DNA of 64,000 bases from Lagopus muta (Eukaryota > Chordata > Aves > Galliformes > Phasianidae): positions 1 to 64,000 of the forward strand of contig NC_064449.1 in NCBI RefSeq assembly GCF_023343835.1, in the 5' to 3' direction. A program made the position numbers and the translations under genes. Below, piece after piece: positions 21,883-34,262 of this stretch. Every line of letters begins with the position of its first letter. The first letter of the stretch is position 1. A model generated the notes under the pieces. The model searched no databases. It was given only the letters and a program-made list of their open reading frames with translations, and had not been told where the DNA came from.

Positions 21883-24000
21883 TAGTTATGAAAAATTAAG
21901 GTTTATAATGGTTGGCTGAGTAAATTGGTGGCTGCTAATGAGATCCACAACTACAGGATAACAGTAGTTAGACACTGACAGCTTTCAAGGTCAGTTTAAA
22001 TTATGTGGCTGTGTTGGGTTATTTTTTATTTAATGTTGTGTTTCAATGCAGTATTTCCTGAAAACTCCTCAGGTGTGGCATTCCGAATCTGCAAACTCTG
22101 GTATTCATGAGCAACTCCATCCTGTAAAGGTAAGTGGATTAGTTCTCATACTCGATTGTAAAAGTGCTGTTAAGAACTGGTATTGCAAAAAAGAAGCCTT
22201 CTTTTGTTTTATAATATGGAATTACAAAGTCAGAAGTAGTATCCTGTATGTGGAAGTATTGTAAGGATGTTTTACTCGTCTCTTCTGAGAGGAACTTTGG
22301 GGTCTTTGGTGTGCATTCATAAAGTGCTGATTAGTCTGGATGCAGATTGTTTTGGAGGTCTCAAACACTGCAGCCTTTTAGCAGATACACGCTTTGAGAG
22401 TAGTGATTGACGTGGTTCCAGCATGACAGTGCAGCACATGGCTGTCCTTTTCCATCTTTGGGCCCACCTTACTGCCTTTCCAACCTGTGCACTGAATTGC
22501 AATGACATGCCAGTATCGGATCCGTCTGCACTGTGCTGAGCCTCACCTTACTCATACTCACCCACTGGACGTTACTCAGCTTTAGCAATCGTGTTTCTGC
22601 TACAGAAGGGCTTGCCAGATATCTGTAGTATTGATCCAGCCTGAAGGTGACAACCTTCCAACCTGCTGGTCTCTGCCCATGTTCTCTGTCACAACATCGG
22701 ATGTGTGTGCTCGCTGGATGCACTGATAAGAAATGTTTTTGAGAAGAGAACCTCGTGCTTCCCAGAGCAGTAAGACTGTGAGGATTTGGGAGGCTCTTCA
22801 CAAACCTGGTTAGAGTGTGCTTTCCCAGACGGTGTGCTGTTAAAGCAGCCCTTCTCAAAAGCAGAGCGTTGTGCCTGGTGTGACTTAAATCCCACCCACA
22901 GAGGAGCATTCCCTGCAGTCTCTGATCTCAGGTGTGTGTTTCTCCCACTGCTGGAACTGCTGGACTTTCACGCCTTCACTGTGTGTGTTTGGGTCTCTTT
23001 ATTAGCTCTGTTTGTCCTACTGGCTGTATGCAAACGTATTGGGAGGAAATGAAAAGATCTTTGAAAATAGCTCGGAGATATTAACCTGAGGCAAGAAGGT
23101 GAATTTTACTGCCTTAAATTAGGCTGCAGAGGATGTCCTTGAACTCAGAAGCTTGGGCTTTGTTGTAGCTTGATATTTACTGCTTGAACTTTAACTCTAG
23201 GACTGGAGGGGGAGCTTTTCTTCACACCTTGCTGTGTATGAAATCTACACTTGAACTGCACTTGAGACGGGCAGAAATGTAGCTGAGCAGAGCCTCCAAC
23301 AGCTCAGCCCTTTCCTTCAGACTATGAAGATGGCTTTAATATTCATAAGTCAGGAATCTCGTGTCAAGACTTAATTCTGGTATGGACACAGCCTCGCTGT
23401 GGGAGACGTGGCAGGTGTGGTCTTTGAGTCACCACAGGTGTGGGACATGTGAAGTAATCTGGACATGTTTCAATTTCTGTGTATTTTTCCCCGTTTCTCT
23501 GATCATTTCTCTGTATTGCTGCATCTGGCAGGGATTGCTGTCCTGGCCCAGAGCTCTGTTCCCTCATGGGCTGCACTTGTTTTGCTATCCCACCATTTGG
23601 GTTGCACAGGCCATCCACGTCCAGTGTTCCCATCCTCCTGGGCCTTCACACACATGGCAGTTAGCAAGAAAGAGCAAAGTTGTTCAACCTTGTCCTAAAG
23701 TTATCAATCTGTTCATCCAACCTGTGCATTGGTCACAGTGGCAACGTGCCGTTAGCAGTGCCATCACTGCACTCAGGTCACAAGCTCTGACAGCAGGCAC
23801 TGGGGATAATTTCAGGTGAGGCTGTTCTTCACATCCAGGCTCACAGATGGTATCTTTTTCCAAATGGACCGTGGTGGTAGGCGGGTAAATCCAGTCATGC
23901 AGGATCTGCAAAATAAAATTATATACTATGTACATAGTTCTCCAGAGCGGTGGTGATCTGAGATGGATCTCCTGTTCTCATAACTGTTTTTAAAACTGGC
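21883..24000. other. No confident feature
   Basis: A possible exon at 22052-22129 has good splice borders but no supported partner. The rest shows no recognised gene or repeat. Confidence 0.4.
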
Positions 24001-24229
24001 AGTACCAGCAACTGTGCTGTTCTGTCATGGGGTTGAATTAAATCTTGGTTTAATTAAATCTTGTTCACTGCTGTTGAACAGAATTTGATTCATCCTTGAT
24101 AATCTGCATCCATTACTCCTCTCGTGACATGAGTTTTCTTCCTCCAAAACGCAAGGGAATCTTTTCCTTTCCCTGTTTTTGCCAGAAGCTCCAGTTGGCA
24201 CGTGCCCCATTTACAGACATGTTTAACTC

Positions 24230-25640
24230 TGTTTCTGCTTTTTGCATGGGCCCTAAGTCTGAGGCCCTTTGAAGAGCCTTTGTTGCTAATTCAAAGGCAA
24301 CCTGCTGTTCGTTTCCCTTTCCAACTCTTCCTTGTCACTTTGTATATAAACAGGGTTAAAATTTGTCCTAGGTACGGAACGTGCTGTCTCCAAAAAACCA
24401 AACAGCCCAATACACTGCTGCGCCTCGTTCTTATTACAGGGTACTGCAAAGTCTAAAATGTTTTGTCGAACTTTGGGTAGTATTCCCCAATGCCCCAAAT
24501 GCCTCTGAATTCCTAAAAATGTCACTGTTTGAATTTCAGTAGGATGAATTTCCCAGCCTTTCTGTTTCATCTGATCCACAACCAATTCCAGCATTTGTTG
24601 CACCTCTTCCTCCGTTTCCCTGAGTCAGGACGTCATCTACGTAATGAACTGTTTGCACTTGAGGAGGCAGTTTGGTGTCTTGCAGATGTTCAGCCACAGT
24701 TCTGTGGCAGATGGTTGGGCTGTGCAGCCATCCCTAAGGCAATCTACAGACAGGATCTTGTCACCTCTGCCACGGGAAGGCGTTCCTCTGCAATCAGGAT
24801 CATGAAGAAGCTAGCATTACCAAACTCAATTACAGCATGCCCTGTTCTGAATGGTTCTGAGCTTTTTCTGTTAAAGCAACACTACCTGCTGCAGCCGCTG
24901 TGCGAGGCGGGGTGAGCTTGTTTAATTCCTCCCACAACCCACCGCTTTTTGACAGGCCATATTGGATTGTTCCGAGCTGTAGTAGCTGACTTAAAACTCC
25001 TGCACCCAATAAATCATTAATTGTCCTTGATATCTCTTCATGCTTCCCCCCCCCCCCAGGTCCTGTACTGTTTCATTGTCACTACTTCAGTTGCAGCAGG
25101 AATCTGCACAGCAGGCATTGTTACTTTTCCCACTGAAATTGTCAGAGCACAAATGCAATTCCTTATTCCAAATTGGGGCTGAGCACTGGGGAGATTCAGT
25201 GTTAGTCATTTTAGAATGCCCATCCCTGCGATGTATTCTGGGGCGGGGGCAGTCATCACAGGATGCAGTCGTTGTGGGAGGTTTCCTATTCTCATTTCTA
25301 TTTATGTTTGTACAGCTTCAGTTTGTTTCCCTCCCAGCCCTATAATAACTACCAGTTGTCCTTCACGTTTCTTGGGGTTCCCATATGTTAAGGAGGCCTC
25401 TGCTCCGGGGTCATTTAAGGCTCTTACAGTTTGCGAGGACCCGTTTTTCCAAAATATTTGGAGCTCCACGAGGGGTTGTTGGTCCTGCACCCGTTGCATT
25501 GGAGCTTGGCCATCATTTCATTCTTGTCTTTACATGGAGCTGCTTCCCTAACCTCCTTCCAAGGATACAAACTGGAACATGGTTCCCAATCCTTCTCCCC
25601 CAGAGCAGCTGATCCTCCCACGTTGGGCCCTGTGAGCAGA
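24230..25640 (-). mobile_element. Fossil endogenous retrovirus, pro-pol fragment
   Basis: On the minus strand, 25300-25510 shows an aspartic-protease region and 24240-24900 part of the reverse transcriptase with its downstream connection. The protein resembles class I (gamma-like) avian ERVs by eye, but family assignment is tentative. The fossil is clearly broken in several places, with no gag, env or paired LTRs beside it, and looks old. The boundaries are approximate. Confidence 0.7.
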
Positions 25641-26620
25641 TGAGAGTCCCATTGAGGCTCTCAAGGGAGTGCAGTAGCTGGAATTGTTCCTGGGCTGTTT
25701 GCTTTAGAATGTGGCACTTTCTTGCTTGGTTTTTTAACCCCTCTCAGTTTGTGTATCCTCTGTAATTCAGGAATTGGAAAACCACGCATCTTACTGTGAG
25801 GCATCCTGTCTTGTAATAAAGCTGTAAACACTTATTTCAAGGAATCCTATTTTCACTGCCTTTCTGCTTTTCCCTCTTGTCAATTCTCCCCTGCCATCTC
25901 CTGCTTTCCCCTGCCCCATTGGCTCTGCTCCTCTTACCTGTATACTTTCTTCTCTTCTGCCCTCTCTGTCAGGGCAGTCCTGCCCTTCTCTGGCAGGACG
26001 AGTGATAGGGACAGGGGCAGGAGAGGTCAGCAGGAGAGGGAAAAGAGAGGGACGGGCAGTGATAGGAGGATAAAGAAAAGGGTGGGGGTAGGTGTGGAGG
26101 CAGTGGTAGGGTCGGGGTAGGGACAGGAACACAGGCAAGGTGAGGTGGAGGATCAGGGACAAGACAAGAACAGGAATGGGCTAAACGGAATGGGAGCAGA
26201 ACAGGGCCTGGTCAGGGCTACATCAGAGGCAGGAGAGGGACTCAAAAGGGGCAGGACTGGAGATGGGCACTGCTGGGACTGCTGACACTTTGTGGTGGTG
26301 AGGATGAAGGGATGCCTGCTGCATTTCCTGGCTCGTGAGAAGTAGAAGATGGTGGGGATTTCTCTCTTTTTATTTATTTTCTCCAAATAGCTTATTCATT
26401 GCATTGAATAGTGACTTAGCATAATTAATGTAAACGTTCAACTTGTCAACTTGTTCTCTGTGAGTGTGGAGCATGGATGGACTTGCTGTGCTTTGTGTGC
26501 ATATTGCCTGTAGATCTGGAGGTGGGGAAGCTGCTCCAGTGACTGCAGAAGGAGCTCTAGCTGCACTGTGCCTGGTTACAAGTCAGCATCGTAGTCTTGG
26601 TATGTCTGACTTGACTGGTT
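25641..26620. other. No feature recognised
   Basis: Contains a purine-rich tract at about 25980-26260. No gene is recognised; part may belong to the neighbouring ERV fossil. Confidence 0.4.
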
Positions 26621-27080
26621 AAAGGTGACACATTGGCACAGCTCTGCTGGGTTTAATGGTGACACACTGGCACAGCTGTGCTGGGCTTAATGGTAACACA
26701 TTGGCACAGCTTTGCTGGGTTTAATGGTGGCACATTGGCACAGCTCTGCTGGGCTTAATGGTGGCACATGGAACAGCTCTGCTGGGTTTAATGGTGGCAC
26801 ATGGAACAGCTCTGCTGACTTTGATGGTGACACATTGGCACAGCTCTGCTGGGCTTGATGGTGGCACATAGGCACAGCTCTGCTGGGTTTAATGGTCACA
26901 CATTGGCACAGCTCTGCTGGCTTTGACGGTGACACATTGGCTCAGCTCTGCTGGGCTTGATGGTGACACATTGGCACAGCTCTGCTGGACTTGATGGTGG
27001 CACATAGGCACAGCTCTGCTGGGTTTAATGGTCACACATTGGCACAGCTCTGCTGGCTTTGATGGTGGCACATTGGCACA
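26621..27080. repeat. ~35-bp minisatellite, about 13 units
   Basis: Head-to-tail units of 'ggtgacacattggcacagct' plus 'ctgctgggtttaat', some shortened to 'cacatggaacagct'. Higher-order structure is visible: the block from about 26880 to 26960 resembles the one from 27013 to 27080. Read on the minus strand it encodes a repeated PAELCQCVTIKPSRAVPMC-type peptide with no known meaning. Confidence 0.88.
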
Positions 27081-27081
27081 G

Positions 27082-27564
27082 TGTTACGGAGTTGACCAGA
27101 TCAATCTATGTCCGTGACAGGGGCAACAGGCCGCTGCCCTCCCCCCCCCCCCCACCCCAGTCCCACAAAAAATGGGAAGGAAGGAGGGAAGGGAGGAAAA
27201 GAGCAGCGGCAGCAATCTATGGAGGAAAACTTATTTTACTATAATATCGGAATACAAGATAACACAATATATACAATTTAATTGAAATTGAGATTAATAA
27301 ATCAGACAAGATAAGAGAGAGAGTTCCCGGGACCGAGTCAAACCTGAAAAGCTTGGAACGGCCAGGAAAGCACCTCCAGCACCCACTGCAAGGCAGCAAG
27401 AGAGCGCCCCCCCCCACCCGGAAGGGCCAGATCCCGTGACTTCTGTAATGTACAGGGATAGGTACTTGGAATTGGGGCAGTGACACTTTAATGCCCCGTA
27501 CACTACATGATGTTCTGATGTGGAATACTGAAACCCAAAAACAAAAAAGCATAGAACCATGACA
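27082..27564 (-). mobile_element. Solo LTR, fossil ERV
   Basis: 483 bp on the minus strand, starting TGTCATGG and ending GTAACA, with no attached internal region. The start matches the LTR beginning at 33543. It abuts the last unit of the minisatellite. I could not see a clear target-site duplication. Looks degraded and old. Confidence 0.65.
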
Positions 27565-29010
27565 ATGGTAAATTCTGGGATACATAACTTCTATTTTAAC
27601 AGCTTGCATTCTGTATCATTGTTCCTTTTATGAGTAATTTCTTGTTCCCGCAACTGATAAGTGATGATTGTAGCCATGCTGCTAAATATGTTGGAGTTGG
27701 TGCCAAAAGGGCATGAGAGAGTGCTGCTGTTGTATTCAATTAATTTTAATGAGACCTGGGAGCAAACCTGCTGAAGGACTTACAGAACTGTCTCAAGTAG
27801 ACAATACTGGGGCTTGGAAGACTAGGAATTTGTTTCTGCAGTCCTGGTTAAATTATTTGAAACAGCAGCGCTTCAAACACTGATTGCATGAAAACAAACA
27901 CGTTTTTTAGTCTATCTTATAATTTAGAAACTACAAAACTTGAAGACAATGCTAGGTGTTTTCAGGTTGACTCCTCCCCATGCATACACTGCCATGTGTT
28001 TTGGTGATCTCGTTGTCACAGTTCATAAATACTGAGGCTGGATGGAAAACCAGGCTGCAGTAATTATTTGAAAAGATAAAGGCAGTGTAGCTTAGTAATA
28101 AGACTTGAGTACAGTTCTTGTTAAGAACTGTCTTATTAAGAACTTATTAAGAACTGCCTCCCAAATGGCCTGCATGGGAAAAAAGTCTGACGGCGTTTAC
28201 AGAAGGCACGTATTTTCCCTTCCACAGCCTTAACTTTTCCACATTGTGTCACATCTCTTCTTGACACTGTTACGCATGCTGCCTCTGAAGTTGTTGCAAA
28301 TAGTAAATGGGAATCCATCAGTGCAAGCAGGTGGCTTTTTCTTTACAATCATCCAGTGTTCAGAGAATGCAGACAAGTTGTTTGGTGAATAACTTTTCTT
28401 TGTAATGTCAAAGCTGGGCAGCTGATAGCAGTTCTTGGACTGAAGCATTTTTACAGAGTGCAGCTAAGCTGCCTTTTGTGTGTGAAGTAGAAAATGTGGC
28501 TACGTGTGCCTGACTTCAAACCACCACCTTTTGCACATTTACTTTTGTGACTTACAAATTCTGAAATAGGTTTCCAATGAGGAGAGAAACACTAAGTAAA
28601 GATTTTTCTTTCCTTCTGACATGTCTTGCATGAGGAAGTGTGAATGGTTCTGCATCCACGTCCACAGAGAACGGTGGGGCCAGTGCAGTTCACTGGCAGC
28701 TGCAAAACGTCTTCAGAACCAAGCCCTGAGGGGGCAGCAGCACAACAACAGCTCCTGCAGCTGCTGCGCTCAGCACATCCACACCAAGACAAGAGCAGCC
28801 AGCAAGTCCTCCAACTCGGGCATAACTATGGTCAGCCAAGGTCCTCTTCCACCCGGCTATGAGCTGAATGAATTTCCTGCTGCCTTTTCTGTTCTCTTAT
28901 TTTAAGCACACCAAAATACACGTCACATCTGTCTTTCGCTGCGTAACAGAAATTGCCAAAAGCTTTTAAAGTGGGGGTTTTCTAAACTGTTTGACCTAGT
29001 AGACCTTCAA
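27565..29010. other. No feature recognised
   Basis: AT-rich unique-looking DNA without a recognised gene or repeat. Confidence 0.45.
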
Positions 29011-29040
29011 GTATGTGTGTGTGTGTGTGTGTGTGTGTGG
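29011..29040. repeat. (GT)n microsatellite
   Basis: About 14 uninterrupted GT dinucleotides after 'caagtat'. Confidence 0.95.
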
Positions 29041-29957
29041 TTTAATCAAGAAAGGAATTAAATTTTAAGGAGTTATGATGCTTGCTGTGAACTGCTAAGT
29101 CAGTGAGACGACTTGCTGTCCTCAAATGAGAAAGAAGTCAAACAGTAAGGAAGTGGTATAAATAAGCAGAAGGAAAGTCACTGTGGCAGAACATAATCTG
29201 CTGTGTGGCTTTAAATGTCACAGTTCATACACTGCACCTCCTGAGAGCAGGGTGGGCGCAGACATTTCATACCCACATGGAATTTGTCCGATGATTGGTC
29301 TGTTGCCTCAAAGATATGAAATAATATCTTACAATAAATTAAATCTTATTATAAATAATATCTTAACTTTGAGAAATAGAAATGTTTCTGTACTCTGAGT
29401 GAGGGAAAGCAAGAGCTTCCTAATGTGAGTGGCACAATAGGTGAGTTAAGTGTGGCTGCAGTTAAAGCAGCAGGTAGTGGAGGCTTGGATTCCCGTGCCT
29501 ACAGGATAACTGTGACAGCAATTCTGAAAACATCAGTTGTTGCTTCACCACTTTTATTTCATTAGAAATGGGAAATCACTGCGCGTTTCCCTCCGTGTTG
29601 CATTTGATGCAAACACAGGAGTAAGGCAGCGTCCCAAACGCTGCATGTTCAGGAAATGCAACGTCAGTGCCCTGGTGATGAACTGCCTGTATGTGATGTG
29701 CAGAGGGCGAAGGAGGCTGCGGTCCCTTTCCTTGGCTTCGGCTCCTCTGTGCCCTGTTGCTGGCCGCAGAGAAGGGCTGCCCGCTGGGCACACGGAGTCC
29801 CGTGCCCTGCAGCCCCCTCCTCATCCCATGCGGAACGCCACTCCCAGCAGCAGCACAGGTGCCATTATGGAACCTTCCCCATGTCACAGCCGTCACCTTG
29901 GTCACTGCCGCCCCACCCGGCGCACTCGTCTCTGAGAGTGCTGGGCAGGTGGCAGCC

Positions 29958-30317
29958 ATGTCCAGCACGAAGAGAGCGAGAGTGGAAGAGAGCGTAGTTA
30001 TAAATGGGAAGAGGGAGCTGGGGGCCCCAGAACCGAAGAGGAGGAGGGGGCCCACCATGACCATCAGGCAGCGGAGGGAGAGGAGGAAGGGAGCCCGGTT
30101 CCATCGCGCCCGGGCCAGCGCTGTGAGCGACCATGGGGAGCCCATGGAGGTGGATCCGCCTCCAGAGGAGCCCATGGAGGTGGATCCGCCTGCGGCACAG
30201 CTGGCCTGGCACCACACCACCGTGCCAGGCCCTGTGTTGGCGCGCTCACAGCTCCGCCATCGCTGGTCCGGGCGCTCGGCTCCTTACCCGCTGCGCAGCC
30301 CCCGCCCCCAGCATTAG
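29958..30317 (+). CDS. Basic 119-residue protein with duplicated EPMEVDPP motif
   Basis: An ATG with G at -3 opens 119 codons. The N-terminus MSSTKRARVEESVV and the run PKRRRG at residues 26-31 look like nuclear localisation signals. Residues 35-52 are Arg-rich (TIRQRRERRKGARFHRAR). Residues 61-80 are two copies of a 10-residue block, EPMEVDPPPE then EPMEVDPPAA, produced by a 30-bp DNA duplication. The C-terminus is Arg/Pro-rich (RSAPYPLRSPRPQH). The surrounding DNA is GC-rich. A Pro/Asp pair with strong basic flanks suggests a nuclear protein, but I recognise no family. It could equally be a first exon, since 'gtaggagtt' or other donors lie downstream, or a non-coding frame. Confidence 0.4.
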   Translation: MSSTKRARVEESVVINGKRELGAPEPKRRRGPTMTIRQRRERRKGARFHRARASAVSDHGEPMEVDPPPEEPMEVDPPAAQLAWHHTTVPGPVLARSQLRHRWSGRSAPYPLRSPRPQH

Positions 30318-30399
30318 CTGGGTGGCATTGCTGACATCTGCTCTTCCTCCACCTTGTTGCTCCTCTGCAGTTCTGTGGGCCCCCGGTTCCATCTTCCCC

Positions 30400-30565
30400 C
30401 CGTAGGAGTTAGGTGCCACTTCTGAGCTTTGTTGTTGATTTTAGTGTTAGCTTAGTTTTAGTGTTGAGTTCAGTTTTAGTGTTAGTCATAGGTTACTGTT
30501 AGGAGTTTAGAGTTAGGCATAGGTTACTGTTAGGAGTGTAGAGTTAGGCATAGGTTGCTGCTGCC
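30400..30565. repeat. Short tandem repeats (GTTAG-rich)
   Basis: Degenerate GTTTTAGTGTTAG units at 30430-30490, then about two copies of a ~43-bp unit around 'cataggttactgttaggagt' at 30487-30560. Confidence 0.75.
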
Positions 30566-33260
30566 AACTGGCAGTAAATGCTGCTGACTCGGTAAGCCCT
30601 CCCCGAGTTCTCATGCAGAGAAATGAGTGCGACTGCCCTGAGAAGGGAGGTTTGAGGACGTCTGCAATGAATTGAATATCCGTCTTGTGACTTTTCTGTT
30701 GCAGAACATCAAGGAATGTGAGTGGCTGAGAAATGGAGTTGGGACTCAGGGGAGCAATTGAGCAATGGGTGCCTGTGTCACAACCTTCCTGAGCAGCCCT
30801 TGCAAGGTAGGTGTGCCTTACTGTGAGTGTGCACTAAGGCACTGCTGTTCACAGCTGGTGGCACTGTCTGCAGCAGGTCTGCTTTCTGTTAAGCTTTGCC
30901 CTTCTTTTGTGTCCACCTGTCCTTTTCAGCTCCTGCTCCCCTCGCCTGCAAGTGGAGCAATGCTCAAGTTTGAGGAATCTTTTCCTCGGCAGGCGGTAAA
31001 AGACGATGCAGCTGCAAGTTTCGTGTCCTTCATTGTTATTGGGTCAGTAGACCAAGGAGGTGTTCAGAACAGCTCTCTAAGTCAGCCTGTAACAACAGTG
31101 TGCATGAGAGAATAATGACTCCTTCTCCCCTCTTGTAGAAAGCAGCCTCCTTGAGAGTAGGAGAGCAGCAGGCTGCCTGCTGTGTGGCTGCTGAAGGGCA
31201 TTTCTCCCAGCTGAGATCCCCGAGCCCACGCTGGCAGAGAACGTGCTGCGCCGTGGTCTCTTCTGTGGAGCCACTTGGCAGCTGCTCTGTGCGCTGGCTG
31301 TAATCGTGCCAGTTTCCAGGTGCCATAAGCCAGTAAGTCGTGCTCTCTGAGGCTGATAGAAAGGCACAGGCAATGGGCAGGGAGGGAACAATCTGTAGCT
31401 GTGGCCTACGGTGGCGTGCCTGGCACTGCTGAGAGTGCCGTCGTTTGTCCTGCCCTTCCTTCCATGTGCGCGTGTTCCTGATGCACGCCAGGAGCCTTGG
31501 GGTGCAAGCTCATCTGCTGCTGCTGCTGCTGTGCTGTGTGTGCTGCCAGGCAGTGTCCAAGCCCTGTGCAGGCGCTGCCTTGCAGGAGATGGCTTTGGGT
31601 TCCAGTTCGTATGGGACTTTGGGGAAGGAGATAGAGGTGGAGTTTCTGGCGTGCCCTGATGGCAGGAAGGTGGTTTCCAGTGCTGGCAGCCAAAGCTGCC
31701 TGGGCGGGTGACTTGAGCTACCCAAGCGAGCTGTCAGCCACTTGTTACCTGTGAAGGTTCCCTGACCGTTTCTGCCTTGATTCTTGTAGGACTGGCACAG
31801 TCTTGGGACTCCGTCTGGCGAGACAGTGAAGAAAGCCAAGACAAGTGCTGCTGTGCTGAGGAAGAAAGCCCAGAAGGAGAGCAAAAAGAACCGAGAAGGG
31901 CTTGAGCGAGAAGGCCCACAGGACACTCGAATCAGCTGGAATGCTTCCTCAGAGGTGGCACCAAAGGCAGTGGACTGAGTCAGCATCCAGTTTTCTGGCA
32001 TGGCTGTGCTTTCCCTGTCACAGACAGTGCTGCAGAACTGAGGCACCTGGAAGGGAAGGGCTTGTGCTGCATTCCAAGCAAAGAGGGCTTGCCAGAGGCA
32101 GGTCTTCATCTATGGCAAGAGATGGAGAGGCTGTGTTCCTTCAGGCTGCGTCTCTTCAGGGCCAGGGCCAGTCTAGTGTGAGATTGAAGTACGGCTAGCT
32201 GGGCCTGGAGGGAGAGGAGCTGACGTAGCCATAGGATCAGGCTTCTTGTGTCTGCCTGGAGGCTGAATGACTCATTACTAAGCAGAAACCCTGGACGCTG
32301 GGGTTTCATTTTGGGCTGTGTTGATAAATACAACCCAGAGCCTTTTGTATTGAATAAAAGCAAAACCAACTTTTTAAACACGGTGCTGCCTCTTTCTGTA
32401 GCTGGTCAAAAGGTCCCGTGCTTGGGCTGGCAGTCGCGGGGCCATGAACCGGTTGGCTCTCCCCTGAAATTCTGCTGGTTTTCCCCCGTTTCCTTGTTGG
32501 TCTTCCCAACGGGTGGCCTTTCAGCCCATCCGTAACTGCTGGCCACAGGCCGTGAGCATCCCTTTGCTCTCCAAGGATCGCTAGCAAAAGCACAAAGGAG
32601 GGGAAGCGGCCTGGGAGGAAGAAAGGTGTCCCTGCACTCAGCCCCTTGAGCTTGCCTCTCTTCCTGGTGGCTTTCTCAGCCTTGGGCTGTGCTGAGGGTT
32701 GCTGTTTGCCCCGGGAAGCCCAGCTGCACGCGGGCAGCCGTGGCCTGCACATCAGCCTGGCGCTGGGGCACGAGGAGTGGAGGTGTGGGTGGGATGGCAT
32801 GAAGAGCAGCGCTGGGAGCGGGGAGGAGGAGAGGGCAGCGGGTGGGCAGCAGGGGAATATGCCTCAGAGCAGAGCTCAGCCTCGAGCTTGGAGGACACTG
32901 AGCCGTGCTGCACTGCTGCATCTCCAGTGGCTTCAAGCGCGTTATGGCAGTGCTGCGTGTTGTACCAGGGTGCTGCGAGGGCGCTTCGCTGAGCCATGAG
33001 GGGCGATTGTTTTGTCAAGTGTTTTCCTGTCGCTCCTTGGAGTTTCTGCGTTTGAATTACTGCACGATGATGTGCTGTTTAAACTGCTCCTCGTACCTCT
33101 GCATCATCTGCAGACTGTGCTACCAGGTCCCTGATGGAGTGGTGGAACGTTACTGGTGCTGGGTAGAGGCCAAGGCACCTTTCTATCAACTGGCTTCCAG
33201 CTGAGCTTTTTGCCAGTCTCGCAGCCCCCTCTGTCTGGCCCTTGGGGTAGTTTTGTGCCC
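30566..33260. other. No confident gene
   Basis: GC-moderate DNA with several exon-like stretches I cannot place. One follows a good acceptor at 31790 and reads SGETVKKAKTSAAVLRKKAQ in one frame. A frame at 31445-31711 contains a leucine-rich signal-like run (VQAHLLLLLLCCVCC) created in part by a CTG microsatellite. Neither has enough support to call. Confidence 0.35.
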
Positions 33261-33269
33261 ACCTCATAG

Positions 33270-33640
33270 CCCTCTTTTTTAGCTGATATGTCATCAACTT
33301 GCCTATGAGGCTGTTGTGAGAGAGAGGAAAGCCTTATTGAGGTGGAGAGAAATAGAATTCACCAGTGTTTTCTTTCCCACCAAACTTCCCCACCCCTCCC
33401 CCCCATACAAAGCTGTCACATTGGTACCCAGTGGTTTCCCCTTTGTTTTCTGTCACCCTTTTCCTTAATGAGTCCGGGGACGACTCCTATTTTGTTTGTA
33501 TGTATTAAGCATGATGTAGTGATGTAGAATAAGGGGGGGAATGTCATGGTTTTATGATTTGGGTTATCAGCATTCCATACCATAACATCAGGTAATGCAC
33601 TGGGAGTTTGACTGCTGATGCTCAAATTACAGGTGCCTGT
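33270..33640 (+). mobile_element. Fossil ERV 3' end: purine tract and LTR start
   Basis: A purine-rich tract at 33526-33541 is followed by an LTR-like start, TGTCATGGTTTTATG, at 33543, the same start as the solo LTR at 27082-27564. The LTR runs into minisatellite DNA after about 33640. Broken, no coding part recognised, old. Confidence 0.55.
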
Positions 33641-33649
33641 CTGGAGGAG

Positions 33650-33895
33650 AAGTAGAAACTATGGGAGCACACGGCCATCAAGTCAACCCGCAGAGCACTA
33701 CAGGAGCACACGGTCATCAGGTCAACCCGTAGAGCTCTATGGGAGAGAACAGACATCAGATCGACCCATAGAGCTTTATTGGAGTACACGGGCATCAGGT
33801 CAACCCATATAGAGCTAAAGAGAATGCACGGCCATCATGTCAACCCGTAGAACTCTATGGCAGAGCACAGCTATCAGGTCAACCTGTTTTGCCCA
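33650..33895. repeat. ~48-bp minisatellite, about five units
   Basis: Units of 'agcacacggtcatcaggtca' plus 'acccgtagagctctatggg', with individual changes in each copy. Confidence 0.88.
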
Positions 33896-33924
33896 TAGGG
33901 TGCACAAGGGGCTCTCCCTCATCA

Positions 33925-34045
33925 TACACGGCTCTGTGATGTCATAATGAATTAAAGGGCATTGTGACGTCACAATGGGGTATTGTGAGGTCATAATAGG
34001 GCATTGCTACGTCACAATGGGGTATTGTGAGTCCACAATGAGGTA
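33925..34045. repeat. ~25-bp minisatellite with CRE-like sites
   Basis: Four to five units of 'attgtgacgtcacaatgggg'. Full palindromic TGACGTCA occurs near 33965-33972, with related ACGTCA or GGTCAT versions in neighbouring units. Confidence 0.85.
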
Positions 34046-34262
34046 TTGTTCTGGGAGAAAAAGCCACATTTAAGGGGTAAACCAGGGATTTATGGGAGAA
34101 AACCCCAGATTTAAGGGGAAGAACAAGGATTTCTGGGAGAAAAATCCACATTTAATGGGAGAAACAGGGATTTCTGGAGAAAACCCCTGATTTAAGGATT
34201 AAAACAGGGATTTCTTGGTGAAAACCCCAGATTGAAGGGGAAAAACAGGGATTTCTGGGAGA
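34046..34262. repeat. ~42-bp minisatellite, about five units
   Basis: Units of 'tttctgggagaaaaacccca' plus 'gatttaaggggaaaaacaggga', alternating slightly in length. Confidence 0.88.

Noticed and set aside
26687-27071. A repeated Cys/Pro-rich peptide frame on the minus strand
   Set aside because: Explained by the ~35-bp minisatellite.
31445-31711. A secreted protein with a leucine-rich signal peptide
   Set aside because: The leucine run comes from a CTG microsatellite and there is no supporting exon structure or family match.
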